64,000 nt of DNA from Paenibacillus plantarum. Lineage in GTDB: Bacteria > Bacillota > Bacilli > Paenibacillales > NBRC-103111. The stretch lies in the NCBI RefSeq assembly GCF_013141695.1, contig NZ_WHNY01000074.1:62001-126000 (forward strand), written 5' to 3'. Every line of letters starts with the position of its first letter. The first letter of the stretch is position 1. This document shows positions 51,301 through 59,719 of this stretch, in pieces. Below the pieces are notes generated by a model that made no database searches, was not told where the DNA came from, and worked only from the letters and a program-made list of their open reading frames with translations. The position numbers and the translations under genes were made by a program.

Positions 51301-53730
51301 GGGTCCAATAAACTTGGCGTCTTTCAAAACTTTTGCCATCGTATAGTAAGCATAGTAGCTTGGCTTCGGAACGCCATACCAGTCGATCAAGCCCAGATTA
51401 TGTTCCAGATTCGTCGGATCGACTCCGTCATCTTGGAAATCGTACCAATGCATGCGCTTAATACCGCCAGCAATTGCATGCATATAGGCTCTAGCTAAGT
51501 AATTGCGTTGAGTTATCTTATCTACAGGTCGAAGATAGCCGCTTCCTGTATAGGTGCTCCATCCAAGTTCACTGAATATGACGGGCTTAGACTGATCGCC
51601 ATATTTTGCTTTCAGCGCATCGATTTCATCTATTTTCCCGATTAACATTTCAGGGGCACCTGGAACGAGACCTGGCAGACTACCTTCATGATTTTTCACA
51701 TAAGGATGCACATCAAGAACATCAAAGTATGTTTTTACTAAAGCGCCATTTTGCCCATCGGATTTGTACAAATTCTCAAGCCAAGTCATACTTGCTGGCT
51801 CAGTCCCGCCTAAAGCAGGCTCAATAAGTAAATTTCGGTTGTCCACTGCCTTCAGGCTCTCATGGTTTTGTTTAAACTGTAAGGCTAGTGCAGAGGGATT
51901 CGTCCCTTTCAGATCGGGCTCATTAACGGTAGAGAAGGTCCACGTCCCTTGCTTATTTTCCATGGGTACATCTTGAGGTCCGTGGTAAAACGTGTGGAAC
52001 CCGATTCCGTATGTATTAGAGAATGTTTTAACCCAAGAATCATGGATCCACCACCGATTAAAATTAATCCCTTCAATGCTTCGCATGAGCATAAGCTTAC
52101 TGATGATATTCTCTTCTTCTTTATCTCCGTGATGAACATAGTTTCCTCCACCGTAGGGTGTATCATTAATGGCGAAAATGTCCCCAATCTTCTCCCCGCC
52201 AAGGACACTAGGCGTCGTTATTTTCATTGTGCTGACATCCTTACGCTCACCCGAAGTTGTGCTCGTTGGCGTTACAGCTATGTAATAGATCGTCTCTGGC
52301 TCTAAGGATGAAACCAGAAGGAATTTCCCCTTCTGTTCGGCTGACCCATTTTCGGCTGTCACCCGAGCGGTTAGCCCATTCGTCGATGTAAAGTCATTCT
52401 TCTGTATATAGATACTGTACTTATTTACCTTATTGACCACCGAATTGTAGGCTGACCAATCCAGATACAACGTGTTGTAATTTTTGATTGTAGTGGTGAG
52501 GTCAACTAGATCTGGCATGTCTTTCTTGACAAGTGTCGCATCATAAAGTCTCCAACCTTTAATCGCAATCTCTCCAGCAATTAACCGATCGGAATCGTTG
52601 GCGTTATGCATGACGATTCTGACATATTTGGCGTGCTTGCCAGGGATGCCGTAGGAGGGCGTATTGAGCATCGCATCGGAGTATCGATTGTTCGGATTAG
52701 CCGTATAACCGCTGGAGAAATAGTTGATGTTATCTAGGCTTAACAGAACCTCATAACCATCCATGAAATTTCCGCTGCTCGCTTTGGACCAAACATCAAT
52801 CGAAGAGATTTGGTATACGTCATTCAATGTAAATGTGACGGTTCCGTATTGACCTTGCGAACCTGCAGTCATGCTGGCTGTTGTATCCGCTGTCCCCTCG
52901 GTGCTCGAGCCATCAATCAGATCAGGCAAACCGCCTGCACTCCCGTCATTCTTCGCACCAGCCTCATTATCCGTTGCAAGTAATCCTGCCTGTGTCACAA
53001 AAGGCTGCTCCGTATTCCATCTATACGTTGCTTTCGTATCTAACTTCGGCGTCCCCGCCCCGTAGTAACCACCGGTCTTTAATTGATTATTGCTTAGAAT
53101 CGCCGGCTCCTGAACAGCATCACCCCAAATGGCAATTTCTCCGATGCTCATCATAAGCTTGGCTGGATCTTTATGAAGCACAACCTTTACATATCTTGCA
53201 TAGGGGGCAGGTTTCATATCGCTGCTCACAGGCACAATACCCGCATCATTCCCATAGACAGTCTCCGTTACTGCAACACGATTGTAATTGATGCCATCGA
53301 GACTTGCATGAATCTCTACCTGTTTCAATCCGCTTGCAGCTGAAAATTCTGACCACACCTGCAAGGATGTTAGACGGTTTACCGTTTGCAGGTCGTAGAC
53401 CACTGTTCCATAAGCTTCTCCAGTTTGACTAGCCGAACTGACAACGCTTACAGAACCGTCCATCATTTTATTCGCAGCCAAAGGATCTGAAGCGACAAGA
53501 TTGGAATCCGTTGCATAAAGCCCATCTTGCTGCCAGGTATATGAGGCTCCTGTATTCATGACAATTGTATTCGCAGGGAACAATTCACCCAGCCTATTAC
53601 CGCTCAGCAACTTCGGTGAAACGGATTCAGCTGCTAGTGCGGGCATAGGACTCATTGAAGCAATACCCAAACCATGTATGAAAACGAGTATAGCAAAAAG
53701 GATGGAACTTATTTTTTTTAGACGTTTCAT
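48304..53730 (-). CDS. S-layer-anchored multidomain clan GH-A glycoside hydrolase
   Basis: This 1808-residue protein has a signal peptide ending near ALA-AE (about 35). Two F5/8-type domains (about 35-205 and 210-395), an FN3-like domain and a GH-A barrel (about 510-800) follow, with acid/base Glu604 in VNEPDL and nucleophile Glu721 in SELGWS. Next come beta domains, a CBM9-like domain (about 1100-1305), a Big_2 domain (about 1310-1400) and an unassigned domain. Three SLH repeats (about 1625-1808) include TFADL, SFSDV and SFDDQ starts. The SLH repeats would hold it on cell-wall polymers. AAAGGGAG lies eight bases before the ATG. Confidence 0.9.
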   Translation of the reverse strand: MKRLKKISSILFAILVFIHGLGIASMSPMPALAAESVSPKLLSGNRLGELFPANTIVMNTGASYTWQQDGLYATDSNLVASDPLAANKMMDGSVSVVSSASQTGEAYGTVVYDLQTVNRLTSLQVWSEFSAASGLKQVEIHASLDGINYNRVAVTETVYGNDAGIVPVSSDMKPAPYARYVKVVLHKDPAKLMMSIGEIAIWGDAVQEPAILSNNQLKTGGYYGAGTPKLDTKATYRWNTEQPFVTQAGLLATDNEAGAKNDGSAGGLPDLIDGSSTEGTADTTASMTAGSQGQYGTVTFTLNDVYQISSIDVWSKASSGNFMDGYEVLLSLDNINYFSSGYTANPNNRYSDAMLNTPSYGIPGKHAKYVRIVMHNANDSDRLIAGEIAIKGWRLYDATLVKKDMPDLVDLTTTIKNYNTLYLDWSAYNSVVNKVNKYSIYIQKNDFTSTNGLTARVTAENGSAEQKGKFLLVSSLEPETIYYIAVTPTSTTSGERKDVSTMKITTPSVLGGEKIGDIFAINDTPYGGGNYVHHGDKEEENIISKLMLMRSIEGINFNRWWIHDSWVKTFSNTYGIGFHTFYHGPQDVPMENKQGTWTFSTVNEPDLKGTNPSALALQFKQNHESLKAVDNRNLLIEPALGGTEPASMTWLENLYKSDGQNGALVKTYFDVLDVHPYVKNHEGSLPGLVPGAPEMLIGKIDEIDALKAKYGDQSKPVIFSELGWSTYTGSGYLRPVDKITQRNYLARAYMHAIAGGIKRMHWYDFQDDGVDPTNLEHNLGLIDWYGVPKPSYYAYYTMAKVLKDAKFIGPKANVDHPYYGYEYWHEGKNQYITSLWAADESTKTATFQTKDTSLTVVGIDGSYSYLPVNDGIASLTISGAPVFIYSSTGLEISSIDDSFVLKNTSVDVRRGDTLHTVIQRSGLGAELNGKIQLMGPSGDWKLEGEASFTAGTTAIPVAIPIPLNAEEKVHEVTVQVISGTSLVAAMKLKVNVLETVKVRIVPEVAVPGRWNDWNAAIYVENATADKELNGTVRVTEAVYLALGQGNPITLNHLLPGEITKITMPITALPEQARAKLKLSIDLDSGFTKIVERPFNFIAAVNDQTVPIIDGKLSEESWSNSMPIVINRPDQIKNIVNWGGEADLSGKGFLKWDMNQLYIGMEVQDDKHYQVGAGGDLWQGDSIQFAIDTGREGGVGSSANNEFGIALGEQGPMVWRWLAANGKPIGEMTTVQSAVYRSAIATTYELAIPWTELLPPGRTVTDKDIFGFSMLINENDGTTRRGWLEYMSGIGSSKNTQLFGDLIFSQINAPEVKVTGVKLDQPTVILNKGQSMVLNATVLPSDSTNKQVRFTSSDPAVVSVSQEVYGLQATVTGVSAGTATVRVTTVDGSYSATSRVTVQLPSGESNVPSGGGTWMPAPDLPEVQAGTIRFTNPVLKQDGTVEIEVPMTSLEKAIEGALSSDRTLVIDIGKVTGAKKFQLKLPASILDTAHKNNIENIQFRTGLATIALTPDALFNQVKPNSAILEIVVEAVHSDALTGAAGSRIGNQALYDFKVILDGINIHSFFRRDAVQISMGYTLAPDENGDQVIVYHIRDGQTLEVVKNGKYDAATGQVTFTTNHLSTYTALYTHVTFADLQDAVWAQNSIEALAAREIVNGIESDRFAPNEQVTRAQFIQMLMNAFDLIEADATTSFSDVNKDDWFFKAVASAQKLGIIQGYEDGTFGANQPISRQDMAVMASRVITLAEIELRTLINPVSFDDQLDIDSYAQEAVKSMQAAGIINGLVENRFAPDRNATRAQAAKIIYGLLFM

Positions 53731-54004
53731 CACAGAACTCCCTTTCTCGAACGATTGGCCTGACCGACATGTCATTTGATCGAACCGTTATATCAACCCA
53801 CGTTTTCACACGTCCTCTCTGGTCAATGATCACAACTGGATACTGAAATTAACTTAGTCAAATACGGACAAAATCACAATAGACACTTTTTATATGACGT
53901 GGCATTTCTTTCGATCCTGTTGAATCGACTATCATTTAGCAGATTGCTTATGATCACCTTAAAAGATGTAACCTGAAGCATGTTGAGGTCACTCCATTCA
54001 ACAT
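53731..54004. other. Gene-free region upstream of the anchored glycosidase
   Basis: No coding frame, repeat or convincing catabolite-response element was seen. A TGAAAACG half-match to a CcpA site near 53803-53812 lacks the second half. The leader is long enough to carry a separate promoter, but no clear -35/-10 pair was found. Confidence 0.4.
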
Positions 54005-54051
54005 AAAAAAAAGCATTTCGAACAGAGAGAAACCCCTGCTACAAAATGCTT
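54005..54051 (-). terminator. Terminator after the alpha/alpha-barrel protein gene
   Basis: AAGCATTT (54011-54018) pairs with AAATGCTT (54044-54051) around a 25-base loop that can form a second short stem. On the minus strand eight T residues follow. Confidence 0.75.
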
Positions 54052-54058
54052 AATTACC

Positions 54059-55819
54059 TTAGTTCGGATGCTTATCGTTCGGCTTCAATGAAATCGACAG
54101 CTGTTGTGTCGCACGATCGGCAATATCGTCAACATATCTCGCCGTCACTTGGTCGGCTTCTTCCAATAATGTTATTTGAGGATGTAACCCATCCAAATCG
54201 CCAATGGATAAGGAGAAAAGAAATGCTGCTTTGTTCAAAGCCATAAAGTCTATCGTGCGTTTCTCGCCATGATGAATGATCAAGTCAAGCCCGTATATGT
54301 CTCCTTCTTTGCTTATTTCCCAATCCCAACCTGCCAATGAGCTGGACAACTCTTCCTCACATGGTGATCGCGTTTCTTCCGACTCCTCAAAGACGGCATA
54401 CACACTTTCGAAACGCAATACCATTTCATCAATGATCACCAGCGCTTTGGCACCTTGCTTCTCTAGCCTTACGCGTTCCAAGCAACCGCCAAATTCCATG
54501 CGAATCCGGAAATCAGTCGCTGCTATGTTCCCTTGGATACGATCCAAATTGGGATGTGTATCCCCGCCATTCGTTAGGAAATTCACTCCGAGCAGTACTT
54601 GAGTGCTGCTTGCTGCCGTTTGGAGTACTGCTGAGCAATAATCATATCCGTCATGCAAACAACGCATTTGTAGATAGGTGCTATGTTCGCCATTATCGAA
54701 ATACGCCACCATCCCTCTTGTTTGATTCCACATGATTTCATGACGAAACACGCCGATTGTATACGCTGGAGTAAGAAAAGTGTCTGCCCACTTCACAAAG
54801 CCAGTCTCCTCATTTCGATAATAAATCTGACTGAGATCACTTTTCATTTTCCGAGTAAATAGCTGCACATAAGGTTCCGGGCATTGAATTCCGTTGCCAA
54901 ACCATTCTGAATCATATTCTAAATCCCATTGGTTTAAGAAAACAATTTGGTTGCTTGTAGCTATCTGCAAGAATGAAAGCGCTCTATTATTTAGCAAAGT
55001 ACTATAGCTGCGACTGTGTGGACCTGCCCATTGCCTAGAGCTCGGATGATAGTGCTCCGCAACCATTCGCCATACCAAATCCAATAATTCAGTTGCGATG
55101 GACTTTGCGCGAGAATGGGTTGCATATGTATGAATTTTTGACAGCTCTACAATGGCAATAATGGAATACGCTGGACTGTTGAATTCTTGAAATGTCCCTA
55201 ACTTAACTGTATAGCGCTGAAGCTTCTCCAATCGATCCAGCCCATAATCGGCAAGATCCTTCCGTTCATACAACTCACCCGCGATTAAAGTTACAAATGC
55301 TCCCATGATCGCAATATTCGTATAATGAGGACCCACGTCCCTTTTGATAATGGCGTCACAGGCACAACAAACCGCTTCATGGATTTGTCTCTTCAACGAT
55401 TCAGGCAGTTTATGACCATGACGCAGCATCGCTAACAGCAGTTCTTTTCCGCAAAAGTCAGCCCAATTCCAATCAGGCGGAGCCATCTGTGCCAGTGGTT
55501 CTTCGTAAAACCAAGGCCAGATTCCGTACGTATCATGACTCCTCTCACGATCTTGTAAGGTTAACACACGACCTATAATATCGCAGGCTCTCTCCTCATA
55601 TTCCGCTATTTCCGTATTTAACAAGCCAACCGCATAGAGCAGTGAATGATAAGTCGGATGAATTGTCGGGTGATCCTGAGCTGTTAATGAGGTATGATAC
55701 CCTGGACTATGAAAGGGGCGGCGAAGCATACAGATCTGTGGATCATAATCACTTTCTTTCGCGCTAATGGCCTTTATTAATAACTCTTTATAATCAGAAT
55801 TCTGCACATGTACGTTCAT
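54059..55819 (-). CDS. Unrecognised protein, probable alpha/alpha-barrel carbohydrate enzyme
   Basis: This 586-residue protein has no signal peptide. The N-terminal 360 residues look mostly helical with repeated aromatic-rich helices (WPWFYEEPLAQ, NWADFCGKELLLAMLRHG, GPHYTNIAIMGAFVTL, EFNSPAYSIIAIVELSK, WAGPHSRSYS). The rest looks beta-rich, the common order in alpha/alpha-toroid hydrolases and lyases. No family motif was recognised. It starts after the second sugar-import set with AAGGAGG 11 bases before the ATG. It probably acts in the cytoplasm on an imported oligosaccharide (inference). Confidence 0.7.
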   Translation of the reverse strand: MNVHVQNSDYKELLIKAISAKESDYDPQICMLRRPFHSPGYHTSLTAQDHPTIHPTYHSLLYAVGLLNTEIAEYEERACDIIGRVLTLQDRERSHDTYGIWPWFYEEPLAQMAPPDWNWADFCGKELLLAMLRHGHKLPESLKRQIHEAVCCACDAIIKRDVGPHYTNIAIMGAFVTLIAGELYERKDLADYGLDRLEKLQRYTVKLGTFQEFNSPAYSIIAIVELSKIHTYATHSRAKSIATELLDLVWRMVAEHYHPSSRQWAGPHSRSYSTLLNNRALSFLQIATSNQIVFLNQWDLEYDSEWFGNGIQCPEPYVQLFTRKMKSDLSQIYYRNEETGFVKWADTFLTPAYTIGVFRHEIMWNQTRGMVAYFDNGEHSTYLQMRCLHDGYDYCSAVLQTAASSTQVLLGVNFLTNGGDTHPNLDRIQGNIAATDFRIRMEFGGCLERVRLEKQGAKALVIIDEMVLRFESVYAVFEESEETRSPCEEELSSSLAGWDWEISKEGDIYGLDLIIHHGEKRTIDFMALNKAAFLFSLSIGDLDGLHPQITLLEEADQVTARYVDDIADRATQQLSISLKPNDKHPN

Positions 55820-55910
55820 GTTGGGAAGTTCCTCCTTTAAAAGAATAACAATGGGAAGGTCAGCCTGCATGAGCAAGCAGCCTTCCCAAAGATTCATTTT
55901 TTCACTCGTA

Positions 55911-57524
55911 TTATTTCAAAAACTCTTTGTTCTTCTCATACCATTCTTGGGCCAGCTTCTCCACATTTTCCCCGCCAAGTCGCTTCCATTCTTTGCGAAC
56001 TTCTTCCATCGCAGTTTCTGGGGTTGAAGCATTGCCGCCTGTTACGGCTTTCACCTCAATTTGTGTTGCAATTGGATGGAATGTTGCGATTAATTGACTG
56101 ACTTCTGGAAGATCCGGATTAAAGGCAATGTCTCTGCGATATTTATTTTTGAGGGCCACATTCAAAGATTGTGTCTTTATTTTCGCATATTCTTGGGATA
56201 CAGCATCTTGCGCAGCCATGACCGGGAACCACTCAGGTACTAAGCTAAAATCAGATACGATTGCGTACTCATTCGCGTAAGATACTTCCTTACGGGATTT
56301 ATCAGCATTAAGAACTTGAGGAATCTTCCCATCCAACAGTTTGTAATGAACGTTTTCCTCGCCGTACTTCAGTGACATATCCCCTTTTTCCATCATCCAA
56401 TCTAGGAATTTAACAGCTGTTTCAATTTTATCTTCTTTCATCTTGCTGTTAAAAGCGACAAGAATATTCGCCGGCAGCTCCTGATACAACCCATTTTTCC
56501 CATATTTACTAGCTACCGGCTCTAACGGAACCATCTTCGCATCCGGCACATTTTTCTTTAGATCTAAAAATTCATTTTGCATATTCCAAGAACTCATATA
56601 AATACCTGATTTGCCCGTCGTCCACAATTGACGCGCTCGCTGGAAGTTGCTATCCGTAATATATTCTTTATCCAACAAACCTTGGTCGAATAACGATTTC
56701 TGATAAGCGATGGAATCCTTGTAGCGATCCAACGTTCTACCAAATTTCATTTTGCCGTCTTCCAAATACCATTGATTCTCATTCACCGAAAAGAGGGCTC
56801 TGATAATTTGCACAGCATTACCATTGAACGCAATCGGTACGGTATCTGCTTTACCATTGCCGTCAGGGTCCTCATCTTTGAATTTTTTAGCCACTTCAAT
56901 CAATTCTTCCGTTGTCGTTGGTGCCTTTAATCCAAGTTTATCCAACCAATCCTGACGGATCCACATGGCATGGTTGGCAATACCATCAATACTTCTGCTG
57001 CTGGTAATTGCATACATTTTACCATTAATGGTCATTGCAGATTTCAGCTCAGGATGTTCTTGCAGATACTTTTTCAATGTCGTACTGTACTTCTCAATGT
57101 AGCTGTCAATGGGCTGAATGGCACCTTGGTTAGCTAATTGGGCAATATAGTTGCGATCATACTCCCAGATGAGATCTGGCGCACTGCCAGAAGCAACCAG
57201 GGTGCTTAACTTCTGTTGAGCCTGCGCTCGGGGAACTGGAACCCAATTCACTTTCGCAGGTGAATTTTCATTGATCCATTTCGTCCAGCGGTTATCCTCA
57301 TAGCTGCCTTCTTCTGCGGCTACTGTACCTCTATCAAACGTGGAAATGCTGATTTCTTTCTTCGGTCCTACCGGTGTTGCCGCAGCTGGTGCACTGCCTT
57401 GTGGCACAGTCGAGCTGCTTTCGGTCGTACCCGTATTCGAACTACAGGCAGCAAGTACCGCCAAAGACAAGCTTGCAGCAAGAACTGGTTTCCAAACATG
57501 TTTCGACTTGTTCAATGAATTCAT
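55911..57524 (-). CDS. Oligosaccharide-binding lipoprotein, LplA-like (set 2)
   Basis: This 537-residue lipoprotein has a lipobox LAAC (Cys about 27), a Ser/Thr/Pro linker, then an LplA-type fold with the calcium-loop-like segment DEDPDGNGKADT, MWIRQDWLDKLGLKAPTT and WMMEKGDMSLKYG. The long length (over 500) is typical of this branch in Paenibacillus and Bacillus. AAGGGG abuts the ATG, which is tight for a ribosome binding site, but no better start was seen. It pairs with the permeases at 57572-59449. Confidence 0.9.
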   Translation of the reverse strand: MNSLNKSKHVWKPVLAASLSLAVLAACSSNTGTTESSSTVPQGSAPAAATPVGPKKEISISTFDRGTVAAEEGSYEDNRWTKWINENSPAKVNWVPVPRAQAQQKLSTLVASGSAPDLIWEYDRNYIAQLANQGAIQPIDSYIEKYSTTLKKYLQEHPELKSAMTINGKMYAITSSRSIDGIANHAMWIRQDWLDKLGLKAPTTTEELIEVAKKFKDEDPDGNGKADTVPIAFNGNAVQIIRALFSVNENQWYLEDGKMKFGRTLDRYKDSIAYQKSLFDQGLLDKEYITDSNFQRARQLWTTGKSGIYMSSWNMQNEFLDLKKNVPDAKMVPLEPVASKYGKNGLYQELPANILVAFNSKMKEDKIETAVKFLDWMMEKGDMSLKYGEENVHYKLLDGKIPQVLNADKSRKEVSYANEYAIVSDFSLVPEWFPVMAAQDAVSQEYAKIKTQSLNVALKNKYRRDIAFNPDLPEVSQLIATFHPIATQIEVKAVTGGNASTPETAMEEVRKEWKRLGGENVEKLAQEWYEKNKEFLK

Positions 57525-57571
57525 CCCCTTATAGTTTGGTATCTATACCAAGGGCTATTTGCCCCATGATA

Positions 57572-58468
57572 TCAGCCTTTAACTGATCCAATCAAGACTC
57601 CTTTAACGAAATGTTTCTGAAGGAACGGATAGACAATCAGAATTGGCGTAACTGCGATGACGATGGCAGCCGCTTTGATGCCTTCTGGCGTCAGGACCAC
57701 ATTAGCCACGCCTTCACTTCCAGAAGCATTGTCGAGCAAACTCTGATCCACCTGCAGAATCATTTGGTAGAGCTTGAGCGTCAGCGTCTGCATGGTCGTT
57801 TTGGTCACATAAAGCAATACGTTGAAATACGAGTTCCACCAGCCCACAGCATAAAACAGGGAAAGAGCAGCTAAAATCGGCTTGCATAAAGGTACGATGA
57901 TCTGAGCCAAAATCCGCCAATCACCTGCGCCGTCGATAGCCGCAGACTCCTCAAGTTCCTCTGGTAAGCCCTCCATGAACGTTTTCATCACGAACATGTT
58001 ATACGTACTTATTAAAGAAGGCAGCCATAATGCCCAGTACGTATCCATAAGACCTAAGGATTTTACGAGTATAAAATTCGGAATTACACCCGAAACGAAC
58101 AACATCGTAAATGTGATGAACATGAGGATGGATGTGCGTCCCATCAGTCTTCGTCTTGAAAGCGGATACGCGGCCAATATAGTAAGTGCCATATTAAGCA
58201 CTGTTCCCACAACGGTTACCAGTACAGTGTTGCGCATGGCTACGAAAAGCTGCCCATCCTGGAAAAGCCGCTGGTAAGCTTCCGTATTGAATTCAATTGG
58301 CCATAAGGACACCTCCCCCGCTGTAATGGCTCTACTGCTGCTGAAAGAAGCTGCGATCTCATACCAAAAAGGGTACAAAGCAATTAATGAACAGAAAGCG
58401 AGCACCGTGTAATTCGCTGCTGTTCCCAAACGAGTCAATAAGGGTTGATTTCTATTGTAGGTTTTCAT
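57572..58468 (-). CDS. Sugar ABC permease, LplC/YtcP-like (set 2)
   Basis: This 298-residue permease has six membrane segments. Its EAA loop begins EELEESAAIDGAGDWRIL and continues IIVPLCKPILAAL. The C-terminus HFVKGVLIGSVKG is typical of the carbohydrate-uptake CUT1 LplC branch. It starts three bases after the partner permease stop. No ATPase gene accompanies the set. Confidence 0.92.
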   Translation of the reverse strand: MKTYNRNQPLLTRLGTAANYTVLAFCSLIALYPFWYEIAASFSSSRAITAGEVSLWPIEFNTEAYQRLFQDGQLFVAMRNTVLVTVVGTVLNMALTILAAYPLSRRRLMGRTSILMFITFTMLFVSGVIPNFILVKSLGLMDTYWALWLPSLISTYNMFVMKTFMEGLPEELEESAAIDGAGDWRILAQIIVPLCKPILAALSLFYAVGWWNSYFNVLLYVTKTTMQTLTLKLYQMILQVDQSLLDNASGSEGVANVVLTPEGIKAAAIVIAVTPILIVYPFLQKHFVKGVLIGSVKG

Positions 58469-58471
58469 CGA

Positions 58472-59449
58472 TTACCAAAGCCCCCGTTCTCCGAAAACTC
58501 GGGTTAATCGATTCACGCCAACGACTAGAATCAAACCAACCGCGGATTGGAATAAGCCTAATGCTGTCGTATAGCTATAGTTCATATTTTGTAAGCCCAC
58601 ACGATACACGTAGGTGCTGATGACATCCGCTACATCCAATACAGACATATTCTGGAGGACCAGCGTCTGCTCGAGACCCACATCCATCATGTGCCCCATC
58701 CGAAGGACGAGCAAAATAGCAATTGTGCTGCGAATTCCAGGTAACGTAATGTGCCATATCTGGCGCAGTTTCGATGCTCCATCCATCTTCGCTGCTTCAT
58801 ACTGCTGAGGATCAATGGATGCCATAGCTGCTAAGTATAAAATAGTGCCCCAACCCGCTTCACGCCAAATACCGGATAATGTGTATGCGATTGGCCACCA
58901 GCCGGAACTGGCCATGAAGTAGATGGGCTCGATGCCAAACACTTTCGTCAGCACCAAATTCACAACCCCTGTGCTCGGGGAAAGCATAGCTATAAAGATA
59001 CCCCCTAGAACAACCCATGAGATAAAATGAGGTAAGTATAGCAGATTCTGCACAGTCCTTTTATACCACTCTTTGCGCACTTCATTGAGGAGAAGCGCAA
59101 GAAGAATAGGTACTGGGAATCCTAAAACAAGACTGTAGACATTGAGCAGCAAGGTATTCCTGAGCACTCTCCAAAAATCAATACTTTGGAATAAGCTAGT
59201 GAAGTGTTTAAATCCCACCCAGTTACTCCCAAAAATACCATCTGCAAATCGATAATCCTTAAAGGCGATAATTTCACCAACCATCGGAGCGTATTTAAAT
59301 AACAGATAAAATCCGATCACAGGCAGTAGCATCAGATACAGATGTCGATCCCGTATCATTCGGTTTCTGAATGTGGATTGCTTTGGTTTGATCCATATTG
59401 GCTTCCGTTGGTTTCTACCTGTATGGAAACCGGTCGCTCTTTCCTCCAT
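58472..59449 (-). CDS. Sugar ABC permease, LplB-like (set 2)
   Basis: This 325-residue permease shows YLMLLPVIGFYLLFKYAPM, the FKDYRFADGIFGSNWVG region typical of LplB, and an EAA loop YEAAKMDGASKLRQIWHITL. The start at 59449 is chosen because AAAGGGTG lies about eight bases upstream and the length then fits the family. In-frame ATGs up to 59587 would add an unusual Cys-rich tail. It heads set 2 after the terminator at 59656-59684. Confidence 0.88.
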   Translation of the reverse strand: MEERATGFHTGRNQRKPIWIKPKQSTFRNRMIRDRHLYLMLLPVIGFYLLFKYAPMVGEIIAFKDYRFADGIFGSNWVGFKHFTSLFQSIDFWRVLRNTLLLNVYSLVLGFPVPILLALLLNEVRKEWYKRTVQNLLYLPHFISWVVLGGIFIAMLSPSTGVVNLVLTKVFGIEPIYFMASSGWWPIAYTLSGIWREAGWGTILYLAAMASIDPQQYEAAKMDGASKLRQIWHITLPGIRSTIAILLVLRMGHMMDVGLEQTLVLQNMSVLDVADVISTYVYRVGLQNMNYSYTTALGLFQSAVGLILVVGVNRLTRVFGERGLW

Positions 59450-59655
59450 GTTGTGTTCACCCTTTCGAAATTGAGCCTGCTGTTGTGCTGGCAATTCGAT
59501 CGTATCCTGCGGTGAAGAGATTGGAAATAGACATGTTTTGCCCAGTTGACCTTTCTTACAAAACATCCTGTCACCTTTCTTACACACAGTTCATTTTGTT
59601 AAGGTGACCATAGACATTCCCTGTTGCTATGCGGGTTCTCACTTGGTAAACAAAT

Positions 59656-59684
59656 AGCAGCCTCCCCAGAATGGAGAGACTGCT
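59656..59684 (-). terminator. Probable terminator after the set 1 binding protein
   Basis: On the minus strand AGCAGTCTCTCC pairs with GGGGAGGCTGCT (two wobble pairs). ATTTGTTT follows, so termination may be partial. Confidence 0.65.
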
Positions 59685-59719
59685 GATTATTCGATCTAGT
59701 TCACAGAGGCAACACTTTC

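Noticed and set aside
53795..53815. CcpA catabolite-response element before the anchored glycosidase
   Set aside because: Only the first half (TGAAAACG) matches; the symmetric second half is absent.
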